From Lingula anatina (lineage: Eukaryota; Brachiopoda; Lingulata; Lingulida; Lingulidae): 24,558 nt of DNA. The DNA lies in NCBI RefSeq assembly GCF_001039355.2, contig NW_019776027.1, forward strand, positions 19,195-43,752, in the 5' to 3' direction. Below, piece after piece: positions 9,272 through 20,000 of the stretch. Every line of letters begins with the position of its first letter. The stretch's first letter is position 1. The translations under genes and the position numbers were made by a program. The notes beneath the pieces were generated by a model. It saw only the letters and a program-made list of their open reading frames with translations, searched no databases and was not told the origin of the DNA.

Positions 9272-10980
9272 TGTCTACGATGTCACCACCTGGTACTTTG
9301 GAGTGCCTTAAATGTTTCTTATTGTTTACTTTTAAGACAATTTTTTTACTTGAATCGTAATTACGGTCACCATGAAATGCCAACACTGTTATGAACGCTG
9401 CTGTAATAACCGCTTTGCACATATCCAGTTATCAAAAGTGACGAGGTAAATTAAAAATGTCAGGCTTAGATAAGATATTCTTATATCCTGTTTACATGTA
9501 TATTAACAGCTCAGACAACTTCGTTTGCCCTTGCAAACCAGGTACCCAAAGTCCGCAACGTGGGGCGTTTATCTGTCAAGCACCTGGATGTTATCTGATA
9601 TAGTTAGATAAATTTATTAAAACCTGCCAAGGACTTCCTATTACCTTCATTGATTAACTGAGTGATCGATTGATTGCTCGAACACTAGATATTGTTTATG
9701 ATCAATGAATTTAATAAAAAAGTTAATTTAGTATTCTAGTTTGTCTATTAGCAAAATTATGCAAAAAATGTGGATGGATTTTGATGACTTTTCCATGATA
9801 GGTCATACATGGGTTACATTTTGGTGGTGATTTTTAAACTAATAATAATAACGATGGTTTTTTTTTCAATTAAATTGCAACCCGAAGATTGAATTAGTAC
9901 GATTTTAAACAAGAAAATTAAACTTAATAGACTCAGGTAAGAGCTTACATGTACTGGTACATGTATAACTGAGGAGAGCTATTTGTGAAAGATGTCTTAA
10001 AACGATCAGTTTTAAATATTGGATCTTTAAATGTTTCTTTTTCTTTTATGATCGTATTTTTCTTTCATGCAAACAATGGCCCAGTTTACACTATTCTCAA
10101 TTTTAAAATAAAATCCCATCCCTTACTTAGTGTTGTCTTTCTTTGTTATAAGATGTTGAGTTTACCCACCTCTAGCAATAGGGCATACTGATGACTTAAA
10201 AACCTGGGTAGCCTGTAAAATCAACATTTCGATCAATGTGTAGTTTGCTGTATTCATGCGCCTTTTCATTATAAAAAAGGTGCGCCTACTGAATCTGCAT
10301 AGTTCTAGTGCTACAGAGTATTTACAGAGTATTAATCTTATGAACAACTATAGACGCAGGCGTTATCGCTTTTACCGTTTTGAAGCACACAAAAAGTAGG
10401 TTTCACAAAAGTTAAAGGTGCCCAGCGTAAGGATTTCTTGTAAATAACTTGATTTTTCCGGATAACTGGGTATTTTTCGCTTATTATCCAACCTTTTAAT
10501 TTTACACTCATACAATTACACTTCGCCAGGAGTTCATAAATCAAATTATTTTAATGAAACTAATTCATGACATGTATTTGGTAAGACATACTGTATATTC
10601 ATATTTCTCATATCAAGTCACACTTGTGAGACTAATAATTGCCGTTATGCTCATTTTAAATTCCTAACGGGTTAAAACAGGTATTGTAGTTTTACAAGGA
10701 ACTTATTTGCAGTAGATAACTATTCAATGGTACCATGAACGACATTTAAAGGATGTCTTTCCGCTGTAGACGCTTAAATAGGCCTTTCTCTGAAACTTTG
10801 CCTATTTGATCCTGAACCCCGAAGCATGTCTCACACGGAACCGTTGAGAAAATAAAGGTCAAGGTATAGGTTTTTAAGATCACTTAAAGAAAAAAAAGCG
10901 CAGCATTTTTTTTTCGTCTAAACTTCTCGCCATTACTCCCCTACGCGTGGAATTCTGGGACTTGCCTCAATTTGCATATG
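9272..10980. other. No supported gene; one 20-bp palindrome
   Basis: This is the upstream flank of the three-exon gene on the minus strand; I see no TATA box close to its ATG. A palindrome lies at 9946-9965 (TACATGTAC, TG, GTACATGTA). The short open frames have no motifs or splice pairing that I can support. Confidence 0.4.
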
Positions 10981-11283
10981 ACTGAATACTACTGTTTACT
11001 ACGCTCTGGAGAAGACCCGGATGTCACTGCAAACCAAGATGGAGGGTAGTCCGAGCACACGTGGGTTGAAAGAGAGAGGAATAACTCTACGGGACAATGC
11101 AAAAGGAAATTAAACGGGAAATGCAGAAGCAGAGGATGTTATTTTCATTGGCAGGCCAGTGAGGTAGACAAAGCAGAAGTAGGAACTAAAACTGACACGC
11201 GAGAAACTGACAAAAATTCTGCCAGATACGGGTAGGTTATTTCGACCTCTTATTACGTCCGACTCTTTTATTGAGAACATATT
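10981..11283. other. Possible transcript start region, no gene called
   Basis: This stretch is less AT-rich than its surroundings and has several CpGs. A plus-strand ATG at 11020 opens 32 codons to a TAA, with a second in-frame ATG in good context (CCAAGATGG) at 11038. No splice donor gives a clear continuation. It could be a 5' exon or chance. Confidence 0.2.
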
Positions 11284-11449
11284 CAGGGGGCGGATTTAGG
11301 CCGTCTTCTGGTTCTTCCGGAAGACGGTTAGATTTTTAAGTTTTCATTGACGGGTATATGTAATATTCCTGTCGAAAGGCGGTCAAAAATGGAGGATGGA
11401 TCAACATAACTCGGAAGACTGTCAGAAAATATCTCTGGATCCGCCCCTG
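11284..11449. mobile_element. Short hAT-like MITE, 166 bp
   Basis: The ends are imperfect inverted repeats: CAGGGGGCGGATTTAG at the left, and CAGGGGCGGATCCAG when the right end is read from the opposite strand. CAGGGGCGGAT is a typical end of hAT-superfamily elements. The interior has no coding capacity, but the left part folds as CCGTCTTC...GAAGACGG (11301-11327). The expected 8-bp target duplication is not seen (AACATATT on the left, TTATCCCT on the right). The insertion is therefore old, rearranged, or misplaced at one end. Confidence 0.6.
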
Positions 11450-11516
11450 TTATCCCTGCCGTACGCAGAAAAGTTTATTATTCTTTAGAGCAGTCAGTAC
11501 AAACAAGGACTGAGCT

Positions 11517-11542
11517 AAAAAGTCTTCTATTAAAGACTTTTT
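11517..11542. repeat. Perfect 10-bp stem hairpin
   Basis: AAAAAGTCTT (11517-11526), a 6-nt loop and AAGACTTTTT (11533-11542), followed by two more T. No associated transcript is evident. Confidence 0.5.
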
Positions 11543-12522
11543 TTGTCGGCTTACTTAACGTCGTAATATACTCAAGTCCAAAAAAAAAAAAACTTTGACG
11601 ATTTACCTTATTCGAATTTAATTTAAATTAAAATATTTACTTAAAGTGAGCAGATTAATTGCAGCATCTGATGGTAGTAGATGTTTATTCTCCGTTTACA
11701 TTTTTTAAAAGTTGACTTCATGGGGAATCTCTGGGGAATGAGGATAATTTACTGGTATATTTTTTTTTAAAATCCAGGTAATATGCATGTGGTAACATCT
11801 ACCCCCACATCAGGTTCAAGGCCAGCCTTGTTCTAACCGTGCAACATAGAGCCAGAGCCAAAGTAAGTCCCTGACACCCAGAATCCAAACACACAATAGC
11901 TGTTCATTTTACCATGTTCAATACACCTTGCCATCAATACAAATCTAATGCATGTTAGTACTTGGAACAATGCCATTTTATTATAAAGTTTAATACTTTC
12001 ATGGCAGGTTTGTCCCAGACTTGTGACAAGCACAGGATATCAGTACTTATTGTGAGGAACATTATATAATAAATTGAATTTTGAAACAAATAATTTTGAT
12101 AAACATGCTCTATTCAGTGCTCTTATGTCTGGCATAGACATTACAGATAGTGGGTGCTATTAATTTCACAAAAATGCATTGAAGTCTTTCCAATAGTCAA
12201 TGTTTTGCTTTTAGGTATACTAAGCAGCAAAGCAAGCACTCAAGATCATGGATGACAGTAAGACCTCAAGCTGTTACATAAACAATTAGCACAAATAAAG
12301 GTATATTCCAGTCTTACAAACCAGGAATTTGACATGGGAATTACAAGTACACATTTCTTAGCAGCCATGGTGCAGATGGAATCAAGACAATCAAGACACC
12401 GTGGTCCTTATATGTATGTAAGAATTTTTTTATCAAAATGATTACTTCACATAAACTGTTTTTTTTTTTTTATAAATCTATCCAGACATACATTATTTCC
12501 TTGTAGGATATAACTTTGAAAA
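11543..12522. other. No supported gene
   Basis: Splice-like short stretches occur on the plus strand: TTTTAG then 48 bp to GTAAGA, around 12214-12261, and TTCTTAG then about 50 bp to GTATGT, around 12361-12415. The implied peptides cannot be joined into a convincing frame. Confidence 0.35.
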
Positions 12523-12578
12523 TGATTGATTTTATGAACAGATTATGTACTGATTGATTTTATGAACAGATTATGTAC
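12523..12578. repeat. Exact 28-bp tandem duplication
   Basis: 12523-12550 and 12551-12578 are identical (TGATTGATTTTATG then AACAGATTATGTAC). Lack of divergence suggests a recent slippage or duplication event. Confidence 0.9.
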
Positions 12579-13353
12579 AGAGTTGCATTTTACTTTTGGT
12601 ATGAGGAACAGATAAATGAAAGCACCTTATTTTTCCATGCCTTTATTTTTTATGATTACTGAATTGTTGCACAAATTACAGTAGAATGAAAAGAATCCTT
12701 CTACTTAGTGACTTGCATATTACAGGTCTTATGAATGTTTGGTCAGTATACTGATACTCGTGGTAATAGTTATTCTGTGATTTTCTTCAAAGAGAAGTAA
12801 TCCAGCAAATTCAACAGCAGTCAAAATGTAGGGGACATTACAGTGAGCAGATGGGCCAGTCCCAGTAAATTCTCCAGCAAAAGCATCTTTATATCCAGTG
12901 CAAGGCCAGGATTTTCGTCACACTGGTCACAATGCATTCAGCTCTTTTCTTGGCAACACCATAATGTATGCTCTGATTATGAAAAAAAAAAGTTCACTTT
13001 TATATCTGTTTTGATATGTACAATAGCTTACTGCAAAAATAAATTATTTGAAAATGTATGAACACTTAAATAACCATAAGGACTGGATTTAACACCACCA
13101 AATTTAATTGAATAAATTTACTTTGAAAATAAGAAGGAATATGAATGGTGTATGTGTATTGTGAGAAACTAAAAATTTATCTGTTCAATAAAGATTTAAT
13201 GAGTTTCATACCTGTTTTGTGAGTTACTGAATTCTCCTTTCATGTCCTTGGGTCAATCCTATTGATCTCACACCTCTACCAAGCCTTGTACCACTGGACC
13301 TAGAAGTGCTATATGTAACACTGCCAACTCTACTAAACCTTTAAACTCTTTAC
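12579..13353. other. No supported gene
   Basis: A minus-strand frame around 12725-12900 (GEFTGTGPSAHCN) is open for several dozen codons but is interrupted upstream and matches nothing that I know. AATAAA at 13187-13192 on the plus strand could be a poly(A) signal. Confidence 0.35.
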
Positions 13354-13428
13354 CTCAGGGAGCTCTTTACCCTCTAGTTCTGGACTGCTCTGACTGCTTG
13401 CCTCATCAACAATAGGCCTACTCTCGAT
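13354..13428 (-). CDS. Candidate short internal exon, 25 codons (tentative)
   Basis: On the minus strand CTTTCAG is followed by 75 bp open in phase 0 and then GAG|GTAAAG. The peptide is acidic and Ser-rich (SSQSSPELEGKELPE), like a disordered linker. It would fit a minus-strand gene whose first exon could be the ATG at 13978, but that exon ends in phase 2, so an unseen exon would be needed between them. Low confidence. Confidence 0.2.
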
Positions 13429-13436
13429 CTGAAAGG

Positions 13437-13547
13437 TATAAAAAGATCGACTAGAAAGGCAAGATAAGATACGTGTGTGCGTAGCACAAAATTCATGCAC
13501 TCCTATTAACGATTATGACATCTGCACGATGCTCACCACTACTGCCA
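13437..13547 (+). promoter_or_regulatory. Candidate TATA box and first exon, plus strand
   Basis: TATAAAAAG at 13437-13445 lies about 70 bp upstream of an ATG at 13515. The frame runs 11 codons (MTSARCSPLLP) to an excellent donor CCA|GTAAGTAT in phase 0. No following exon was identified. Reading on past the donor gives a 99-codon open frame, which I think is chance. Confidence 0.25.
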
Positions 13548-13958
13548 GTAAGTATCAAAATCGTTTGGAACGCATTTGTAGTCCGTGCTACGTTGTGCGT
13601 GCTAATCGCGGTGTCAAAATTGCGGCTCAGAAAGCATAGCAAACAACAAAAAAAGTCGTTCATAAATATCCAACCGAAAAGGGCTGGTTACATTGACCCG
13701 AAAAATATCACTGTCTCTAATCATGTCACCGGTATATTTCCTGGTAAAAATTACTCATTCGGTGAATCGGCATTGAGAATTACGGTATCAAGCACTGTTG
13801 ACATTACGTCGTAAATATTTCCAAGCCATTCGTTGATTTTTGGACTATTTTAACCGACGAGAAGTTCAATGAATTCTTTTAATGTTTAAGTGCACAAACC
13901 TGTTCACGAACAATGAAGGGAGAGAGTTGTAACTAACGTGCATCTGTAAACGACTTAC

Positions 13959-14032
13959 TTCGAACTCCACCGCGCCATATTTGTTTCTCCTTGTGTACGA
14001 GTGCTATTTTAGGCAACGCACTCTGATTGGCT
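13959..14032 (-). promoter_or_regulatory. Candidate CCAAT-box promoter and first exon, minus strand
   Basis: A perfect NF-Y type CCAAT site, AGCCAATCAG, occupies 14032-14023 on the minus strand. About 45 bp downstream is ATGGCGCGG (ATG at 13978-13976), giving MARWSS and then the consensus donor CGAA|GTAAGT (phase 2). The region has more CpGs than its surroundings. With the plus-strand signals at 13437-13547 it could form a transcription start cluster. No linked second exon was proven. Confidence 0.3.
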
Positions 14033-14361
14033 AAAACCTTACGGTAGACGTCTTCTCTTTTTTGGGGAGAGGACGTTCTCCAATACAGACTCGAATGTGA
14101 AATAATTAATTATTTTGATTGCCGTCTACCTCGAAGGCGAATTTTGGTTTAGATCGTGACCTTCATACATAAGAAAAAGTTTGGGATATGTTTCTTTTTT
14201 TTTTTTCATATCGGGAAGACCCCCTTTAATATTTTCTGCGTTTCGTTAGTATAGCGGAAATTTTTTGTATTCATGATTTGTGATGAAAAAGAAAGTACGT
14301 GGAGATGTTTGGGTGGATGACGTAATGAGGCAGAGTTATTGAGTAGTAGTTCAATGCACGA

Positions 14362-14392
14362 CCAATGAAGATTGGCGTGGGTGGTATAAAAG
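14362..14392 (+). promoter_or_regulatory. Possible core promoter (CCAAT plus TATA)
   Basis: CCAAT at 14362-14366 is followed by TATAAAAG at 14385-14392. The next few hundred bases contain no open frame or RNA gene that I recognise, so any transcript would be non-coding or spliced. Confidence 0.2.
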
Positions 14393-14960
14393 GGAGGATA
14401 CAGGTAATAGTGGTCACTTTCTAGCCTGCTTGGGGAAGGGCAGGATCATTTATCCCGAAAATATTGCATTAAATGTTATTTAATTAGATCATGCCCAGTT
14501 TTCAGTGTTTTTTTGTCCAAGGAACTATGTGGGTTTCATCTCTGTTTTTCCTCTGGGCTTGATGAAAACTGTTATAGTATACAGTATATACATAAAGTTA
14601 TAGTCGTTACAAAGTCGTAAAAATGTAAATAGCGTTTATTTGATTAAGAAAGAATCGGCGTCTAGCAACATCAGCGGGCTGTCGGCAAAATCTAATTTTG
14701 CGTTCGATTTTATTTTGAAGAAACTATAGTGTATACGAATACATATATTCTTTAAATAATTACAACATTTAAAAAGTATTATTATTTTTGTCTTTATCGA
14801 TATCTTTATTACTATCTTTTACCTATCCCATGTTAAGATATACACGAACATTTGGACATTCTTGTGCAGTCTTTGATAAATAACCAGGGAGTATGTTTTG
14901 TTCCGTATCCAACAAATGTTTCCTCGGTAATGTCACCCTTATCTGCTGCGGCTTGCACCA
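14393..14960. other. No supported gene
   Basis: AT-rich sequence with a TATA/GTATAC-rich patch near 14573-14593; nothing coding that I can support. Confidence 0.4.
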
Positions 14961-15394
14961 AAAATCACAGAGAAAGATGAGACATACTGTACAGTTACAT
15001 AATGCTATTTCTGTTGATCTGACAAAAACACTTATTAAAATTTAATTTCTCAGATATATAGTGAAGTAAATCTGTATACATGCACGCATTCTTTTATAGT
15101 GTTTTAATGAATATATATAATAGTTGTTTACATCTCACATATCGTTGTGAATATGTGTGCTGAAGAGATGTGTCTTTTTATTTACTGTAGGAGGAACTTC
15201 TCTCATTGAATTCAACCCCTTCCCCCTTGTATGGGAACAATCATTTTAATAATTAAAAGTGAGAATGAAATCGGCCATATTTCGGATCTATGAAACGAGA
15301 AAGACGCATGTAATTTGTTTTAAGATCGGCTTATGACCACTGTCAAATTATGAAGAAAATTTGAAAAAAATGCTGATTTTATTTAAATACATTA

Positions 15395-15713
15395 TTAAAG
15401 GGATAATAACTCTTCGTTTTGGCCAAAAAATGAATTTTCCTGGAGTAAACAACAATTTTCCCATACTAACCAATGGTTAATGAATCCATTTTTACATTCG
15501 AAGTTAGTCCCTTGTTTTTTTCTAAAAAGTTTGGTTTTTACAAGTACAGCCATCAATGGAGGTCACGTGGTATAAAGACAAGCTCAGATACCAGAATAAT
15601 AGCTATAACTGCCGTTTTTGTGGTAAAACAGAATATATCATATTTCTATGAGTTATTCACAATGTTTTTATTGTGAAATATAGATCTCATACGAAGAGTT
15701 ATTATCCCTTTAA
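15395..15713. mobile_element. TTAA-target MITE (piggyBac-type), 311 bp
   Basis: Perfect 19-bp terminal inverted repeats (AGGGATAATAACTCTTCGT at 15399-15417 and its reverse complement at 15691-15709) are flanked on both sides by TTAA (15395-15398 and 15710-15713). The related copy at 8127-8150 keeps a single TTAA at the matching place with no insert, which is a natural empty site. TTAA duplication is the hallmark of piggyBac-family transposition. The interior encodes no transposase, so the element is non-autonomous. It sits 5 bp beyond the copy-2 splice donor, in the former intron. Confidence 0.9.
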
Positions 15714-15724
15714 GTCATACTCAC

Positions 15725-16012
15725 AAGAACAATGAGGGAAATAATCCTCTTTTGAATTATCCAAGGCTTTAAAGTTCGCCGCTTTGGAATTGGTGGAATG
15801 ATTAGACGCGCATGTCCTGTTTTCTTTTATTTTCGAAATAGATACAACGATGAGAATTCTGTGGAAAGCAACACCCACGATAATGAAGACAAGCGTCACC
15901 AAACAGGAGCAGAGAAAATACTGTGCAGCATTTGTCCACGGTAGCCTTTTCGTGGTCGGGTTGTTTTCGCTTCTTCGGCTTCCTCCGAAATACACGAAAG
16001 TCGTACGCCTTT
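15725..16012 (-). pseudogene. Broken copy of exon 2 of the three-span membrane protein
   Basis: It begins after the same AATTTAG acceptor (16014-16013) and ends at a GTGAGT donor (15724-15719), but is 288 bp against 496 bp in the source exon. The first 38 codons match closely (KAYDFRVFR, KPKKRKQP, TVDKCC, SLLLFG). A 5-bp deletion then shifts the frame. The first membrane span and glycosylation loop are still readable in the shifted frame (RILIVVSISKIKENRT). A second deletion of about 203 bp removes the second span and most of the following loop, up to the last few codons. The total loss (208 bp) is not a multiple of three. Exon 3 is not near it. It is most likely dead. Confidence 0.85.
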
Positions 16013-16321
16013 CTAAATTACAAAACAGGGGAAATATGTTAGATCCAGACAATTGTTTATATCTCATAAGCAACATAAATTTTGTTTAAAACATATTGCA
16101 TTTTACACCCAGGTTCAGGTACCCCGATTGTCAGAGCCACTGTGAAGCTAGATTGTTAACTATTGAAACGTTTTGACGCGATAGCTCCTGGTGTTGCTGA
16201 TATGGGTTATATATGAAATCAAGATCGAGCTGGCAATACCGGAATCTAGAACCTAGGGTAGGGTCAGGTTGCTAGTTTTTGAAATTTTTCTATGACTTTT
16301 GTAACACTTTAAATATGTTAC

Positions 16322-16615
16322 TGTAACCGAGGCACGACAACAAATGTATTGTCCTTTTAGAAAAATCTTTATTCGTACTATCTACACAGCCGATCACTGG
16401 TGTATCTCACTTTGAATTACGCGCCAACCGCTTTTATAGTCCAGGGTCACATGACCCACGTGACATAAAAAGGGCGCTAACACCAGTATGCATATTCATA
16501 TCACATATTTATATACAAGAGCTATTTATAATAAGGCACTTATATCAATGTACGCTACAATATACTATTACATATTTGAATATACATACACATACAATAC
16601 ATATATCCTATTACA
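16322..16615 (-). repeat. 3' LTR of the Gypsy element, 294 bp
   Basis: The ends are short inverted repeats: TGTAA at 16322 and TTACA ending at 16615. On the minus strand the LTR carries an E-box CACGTG (16462-16457), then TATAAAAG (16438-16431), then AATAAA (16373-16368), in the order expected for U3 promoter and poly(A) signal. A run of seven G on the minus strand (16626-16620) just before the LTR looks like the polypurine tract, though four bases separate it from the proposed LTR end. The homology break with copy 1 of the segmental duplication at about 16316-16321 supports the outer boundary. Confidence 0.75.
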
Positions 16616-16723
16616 TGTGCCCCCCCAAAATTAAATGGCGTCCCGCCATTGATTATACTGTAAAATAACTGTGGATGAGAAAATTACAAAAAAAAATATT
16701 ACAATTATAGTAAATTAAAACAC

Positions 16724-16963
16724 ATTACCCCCATCGTATGTGAGCACTCCAATTTCACACAGTACAAACACACAAGCAAACGCAACCTTTCTCACAAGGA
16801 AACGCAATACTATTACTTGGGTTTATGGAGGAAAATGATTAAAATTACTCCCATCTTATGTGAGTACGCCGAGTTCACACAGTACAAACACACAAGCAAA
16901 CGCAACCTTTCTCATAAGGAAAAGCAATAATATTACTTGGGTTTAGGGAGGAAAATAATTAAA
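16724..16963. repeat. Two 120-bp direct repeats in the Gypsy 3' untranslated region
   Basis: Units 16724-16843 and 16844-16963 share a 38-bp identical core (16755-16792 and 16875-16912) and differ at about ten positions. They lie between the pol stop codon (17043) and the polypurine tract. Their divergence exceeds that of the 2.85-kb block, so this duplication is older and not explained by a contig joint. Confidence 0.85.
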
Positions 16964-17042
16964 AACAGTGCAATTGTTGTAGCATTTTTATTATCATCAA
17001 TTAACATAAATCATAAAATACAAGTTATAATTTAAAATTCTT

Positions 17043-20000
17043 TCAACTTTCTTTCAATAATTCCACCATCTGTTTGAACATATTTTCACTAGATTGAATG
17101 AATGCACGGTAAATGTCAAGTAACCTAGACGCAGATGTGGACCGTCTTTCTGGTACAATCTGTGAAAACACATAATTCCCCTCTTCCATCCACTGCGGAC
17201 GCCGTCTAGTGCGTGTGGACCGCCTAGGCTGGACTGGTGTATCATTTTCCTGCACATCTTCACTTTCGCTTTCCACTTGCGATTCTTGCTCACTGTCGTC
17301 CTCTCGATCCTCCTCCTCTACGCTAACCCTTTCATTACTACCGTCTTCATCAGGGATCATTTGTTCAGACCCATATCGTACAACATAATGTACCCCAGAA
17401 GAATCATCAGAGTCCTCTGTTATCTCTGAAAATTCATTCTCGTGTCTGGGTCTACAGGTACTTACCTTAGTGATTTTCTCTTCCCGCAAATCCATGGGTA
17501 AAATCAAAGGTAAAAGCAAATTTCTATGAACATTTTTTATGTCCCCTTTTCCATTTTCTTGTCTGATCATATACACTGGTATATTAGAGTCATTCTGACC
17601 AACAATCACATATACCTCTTTTCTCCATTTGTTAGCCAATTTGTGTTTCCCTTTTAAGCCTACATTTTTTAACAAAACTCGATCCCCTACCCCGGGTACT
17701 ACCCCTCTACACCGATTGTCATACCTTTGCTTGTTTTTAGACCTTTTCCCTTTTGCTCTCTCATTAGCAATGCTGTATGCTGTTTCCAATCTCTCTTTCA
17801 ACATACTTATATACCTTTCATAGTCCTTGTGCTCATCCTTCGTGTACAGACCAAAAATTACGTCTACTGCAAGCCGGGGGGCCCTCCCGAACATTAAGTA
17901 GAACGGACTAAAGCCTGTGGACTCGTGCACCGTGCAGTTGTAAGAGTGAACTAATGAAGGTACATACCTTTTCCAGTCAAGTTTTTGGTCATCATGGAGT
18001 GTACGCATCATACCTATTAAAGTTCTGTTAAAACGTTCCGTAACTCCGTTTCCCATGGGGTGATAGGGGGTCGTTCTGGATTTTTCTATTCCCAGTAATT
18101 TACACAACTCTTTGATTACCTTTGATTCGAAGTTGCGCCCCTGATCGCTGTGCAATCTTAAAGGAAATCCATAGGGAATCATGAAATTGTCAAATAAGAC
18201 TCTAGCAGTTGTTAAGGCTGACTGATTTTTTGTAGGTATAGCCCATGCATATTTTGTGAAAACATCTGTGAGCACAAGTATGTTACTTACCCTACCTTTG
18301 GACTCTTCCAAACTAAGGAAATCCATACACACAATTTCCATGGGTTGAGATGCAACTAAATGCCCCATTGTTGCGCTCTCGGGTAAGTGTGGACTTTTTC
18401 CCAATTTACATGGTCTACACATTTTTAATTTCTCGCTAACAAAGTGATCCATTCCTGGCCAGAAGAACCGTTGTTTTACAATTGACAGTGTACGATCCCT
18501 ACCTTGATGTCCCATTTCATCATGAGTTAAAGTAAAAACTTTCTCTCTCCATGCACTAGGCACCACTAACCTCTTTCTGTCCGCATGATCGACATGATAC
18601 AATACACCATCCACCACTTTCAGCTTCTTCCATGATCTCTTAAAAGGTTTCATATTGTCGGTTCGTGGTAGGTTTCTGAAATTGTCTGAATTTAATTTAA
18701 CTTCTCTCACCTTTTGAATCACTGGATCCTGACTTTGCTCTTCCTGCCAATCAACTTTCAAATCTTCCCACTCTGCTACTTGGGGGAAACACTTAGGATG
18801 AAAAGGAAGATTTTCAGAATAACCAACATCCAAACCTACACTGTGATCATTACTACACATGTCTTTCACAATCTGTGAAGAACAATGACACTTTCTAGTA
18901 GGTAATCGTGACAGGGCATCCGCGTCAATATTGGACTTACCTGACAGATAGCTTAACTCAAAATCATACGCGGCTAAACTTGCCAACCACCGATGACCTG
19001 CAGCGTCTAACTTAGCTGTAGTAAGAATGTATGTTAGTGGATTATTGTCTGTAATAACCACAAATTTGTGCCCATACAAATAATCGTGAAATTTTTGAGT
19101 TACCGCCCACTTCAGCGCAAGAAATTCCAATTTGTTTGAGCAATAATTTTGCTCATTGCGATTTAATGCCCGACTAGCGTAAGCTACCACACGTGTGTTA
19201 CCATCTTGCTTTTGACATAACACTGCCCCTAACCCACTAGAACTCGCATCAATGTGCAATTCAAAGGGGAGTGTATAATCAGGATAGCATAAAATGGGAG
19301 GATTAGTAAGTTTTTCTACAAGCGTTTCGAATGCTTTCTGGTGCTCCTCCTTCCATACCCAATGGGCGGCTCCCTTCTTTCGTTGTTCTTCTTTGGTCAG
19401 CTCGTAGAGAGGTTTTGCTATTTTCGCGAAGTCTTTCACAAATCTGCGGTAAAACCCAGCAAAACCTAAAAACCTTTGTGTCTCTTTAATGTTAGTAGGA
19501 GTTTTCCAGTGTCTCAAACAATTTATGTTTTCTGAATCACATTCAATGCCTGCACTTGAAACAACGTGCCCTAAATACTTTATTCTCTGTTGTAAAAATT
19601 GACACTTTGAAGGCTTAAGCTTCAACCCTGCTTTTTTTAATCGACACAATACTTCTCTGACTCGAGCAACGTGTTCGCTAATGGATTCTCCTGAAAAAAT
19701 GATAATATCATCAAGATAAATCATACAGGTTTTTAAATTCAAATCACCAATCACACTTTCCATCAAATGCTGAAACGTTGCAGGACTATTGGTCAATCCC
19801 ATCGCCATCCTGTTACACTCATAAAATCCAAGCGGTCCTACTGTGAATGCCGTCTTTGCTTTGTCTTCTTCTTTCAACTCGACTTGCCAATAGCCACTAC
19901 ACAAATCTAACGATGAAAACCAAACCGCCCCTTTTAGAGCATCTAGCGTCTCTTCAATCCGCGGTAATGGGTGAGCGTTTCGTACCGTGCGGTTGTTTAA

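Larger units (their letters stand above)
14961..16321. repeat. Segmental duplication, copy 2 (decayed)
   Basis: Same orientation as 7648-8820 but longer. It has gained a 311-bp MITE (15399-15709) and about 150 bp at 16115-16263, and has lost about 200 bp inside the exon and shorter pieces elsewhere. Homology stops at about 16316-16321, where the Gypsy LTR begins, so the right part of the duplication presumably continues beyond the element outside this window. Confidence 0.85.

Noticed and set aside
9255-9275. CTGATGAG on the minus strand as a hammerhead ribozyme core
   Set aside because: The required GAAA segment and closing stems are absent; the sequence is the start of exon 1.
11800-11830. 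GGTTCAAGGCC as a tRNA T-loop
   Set aside because: No acceptor stem, D-arm or anticodon arm can be built upstream.
12700-13061. Coding exon on either strand
   Set aside because: The minus-strand stretch is interrupted by stops upstream and has no splice acceptor; the plus-strand frame has no motif.
13515-13814. 99-codon plus-strand open frame as an unspliced gene
   Set aside because: A consensus GTAAGT donor follows the eleventh codon and the rest has no recognisable motif; a chance open frame is more likely.
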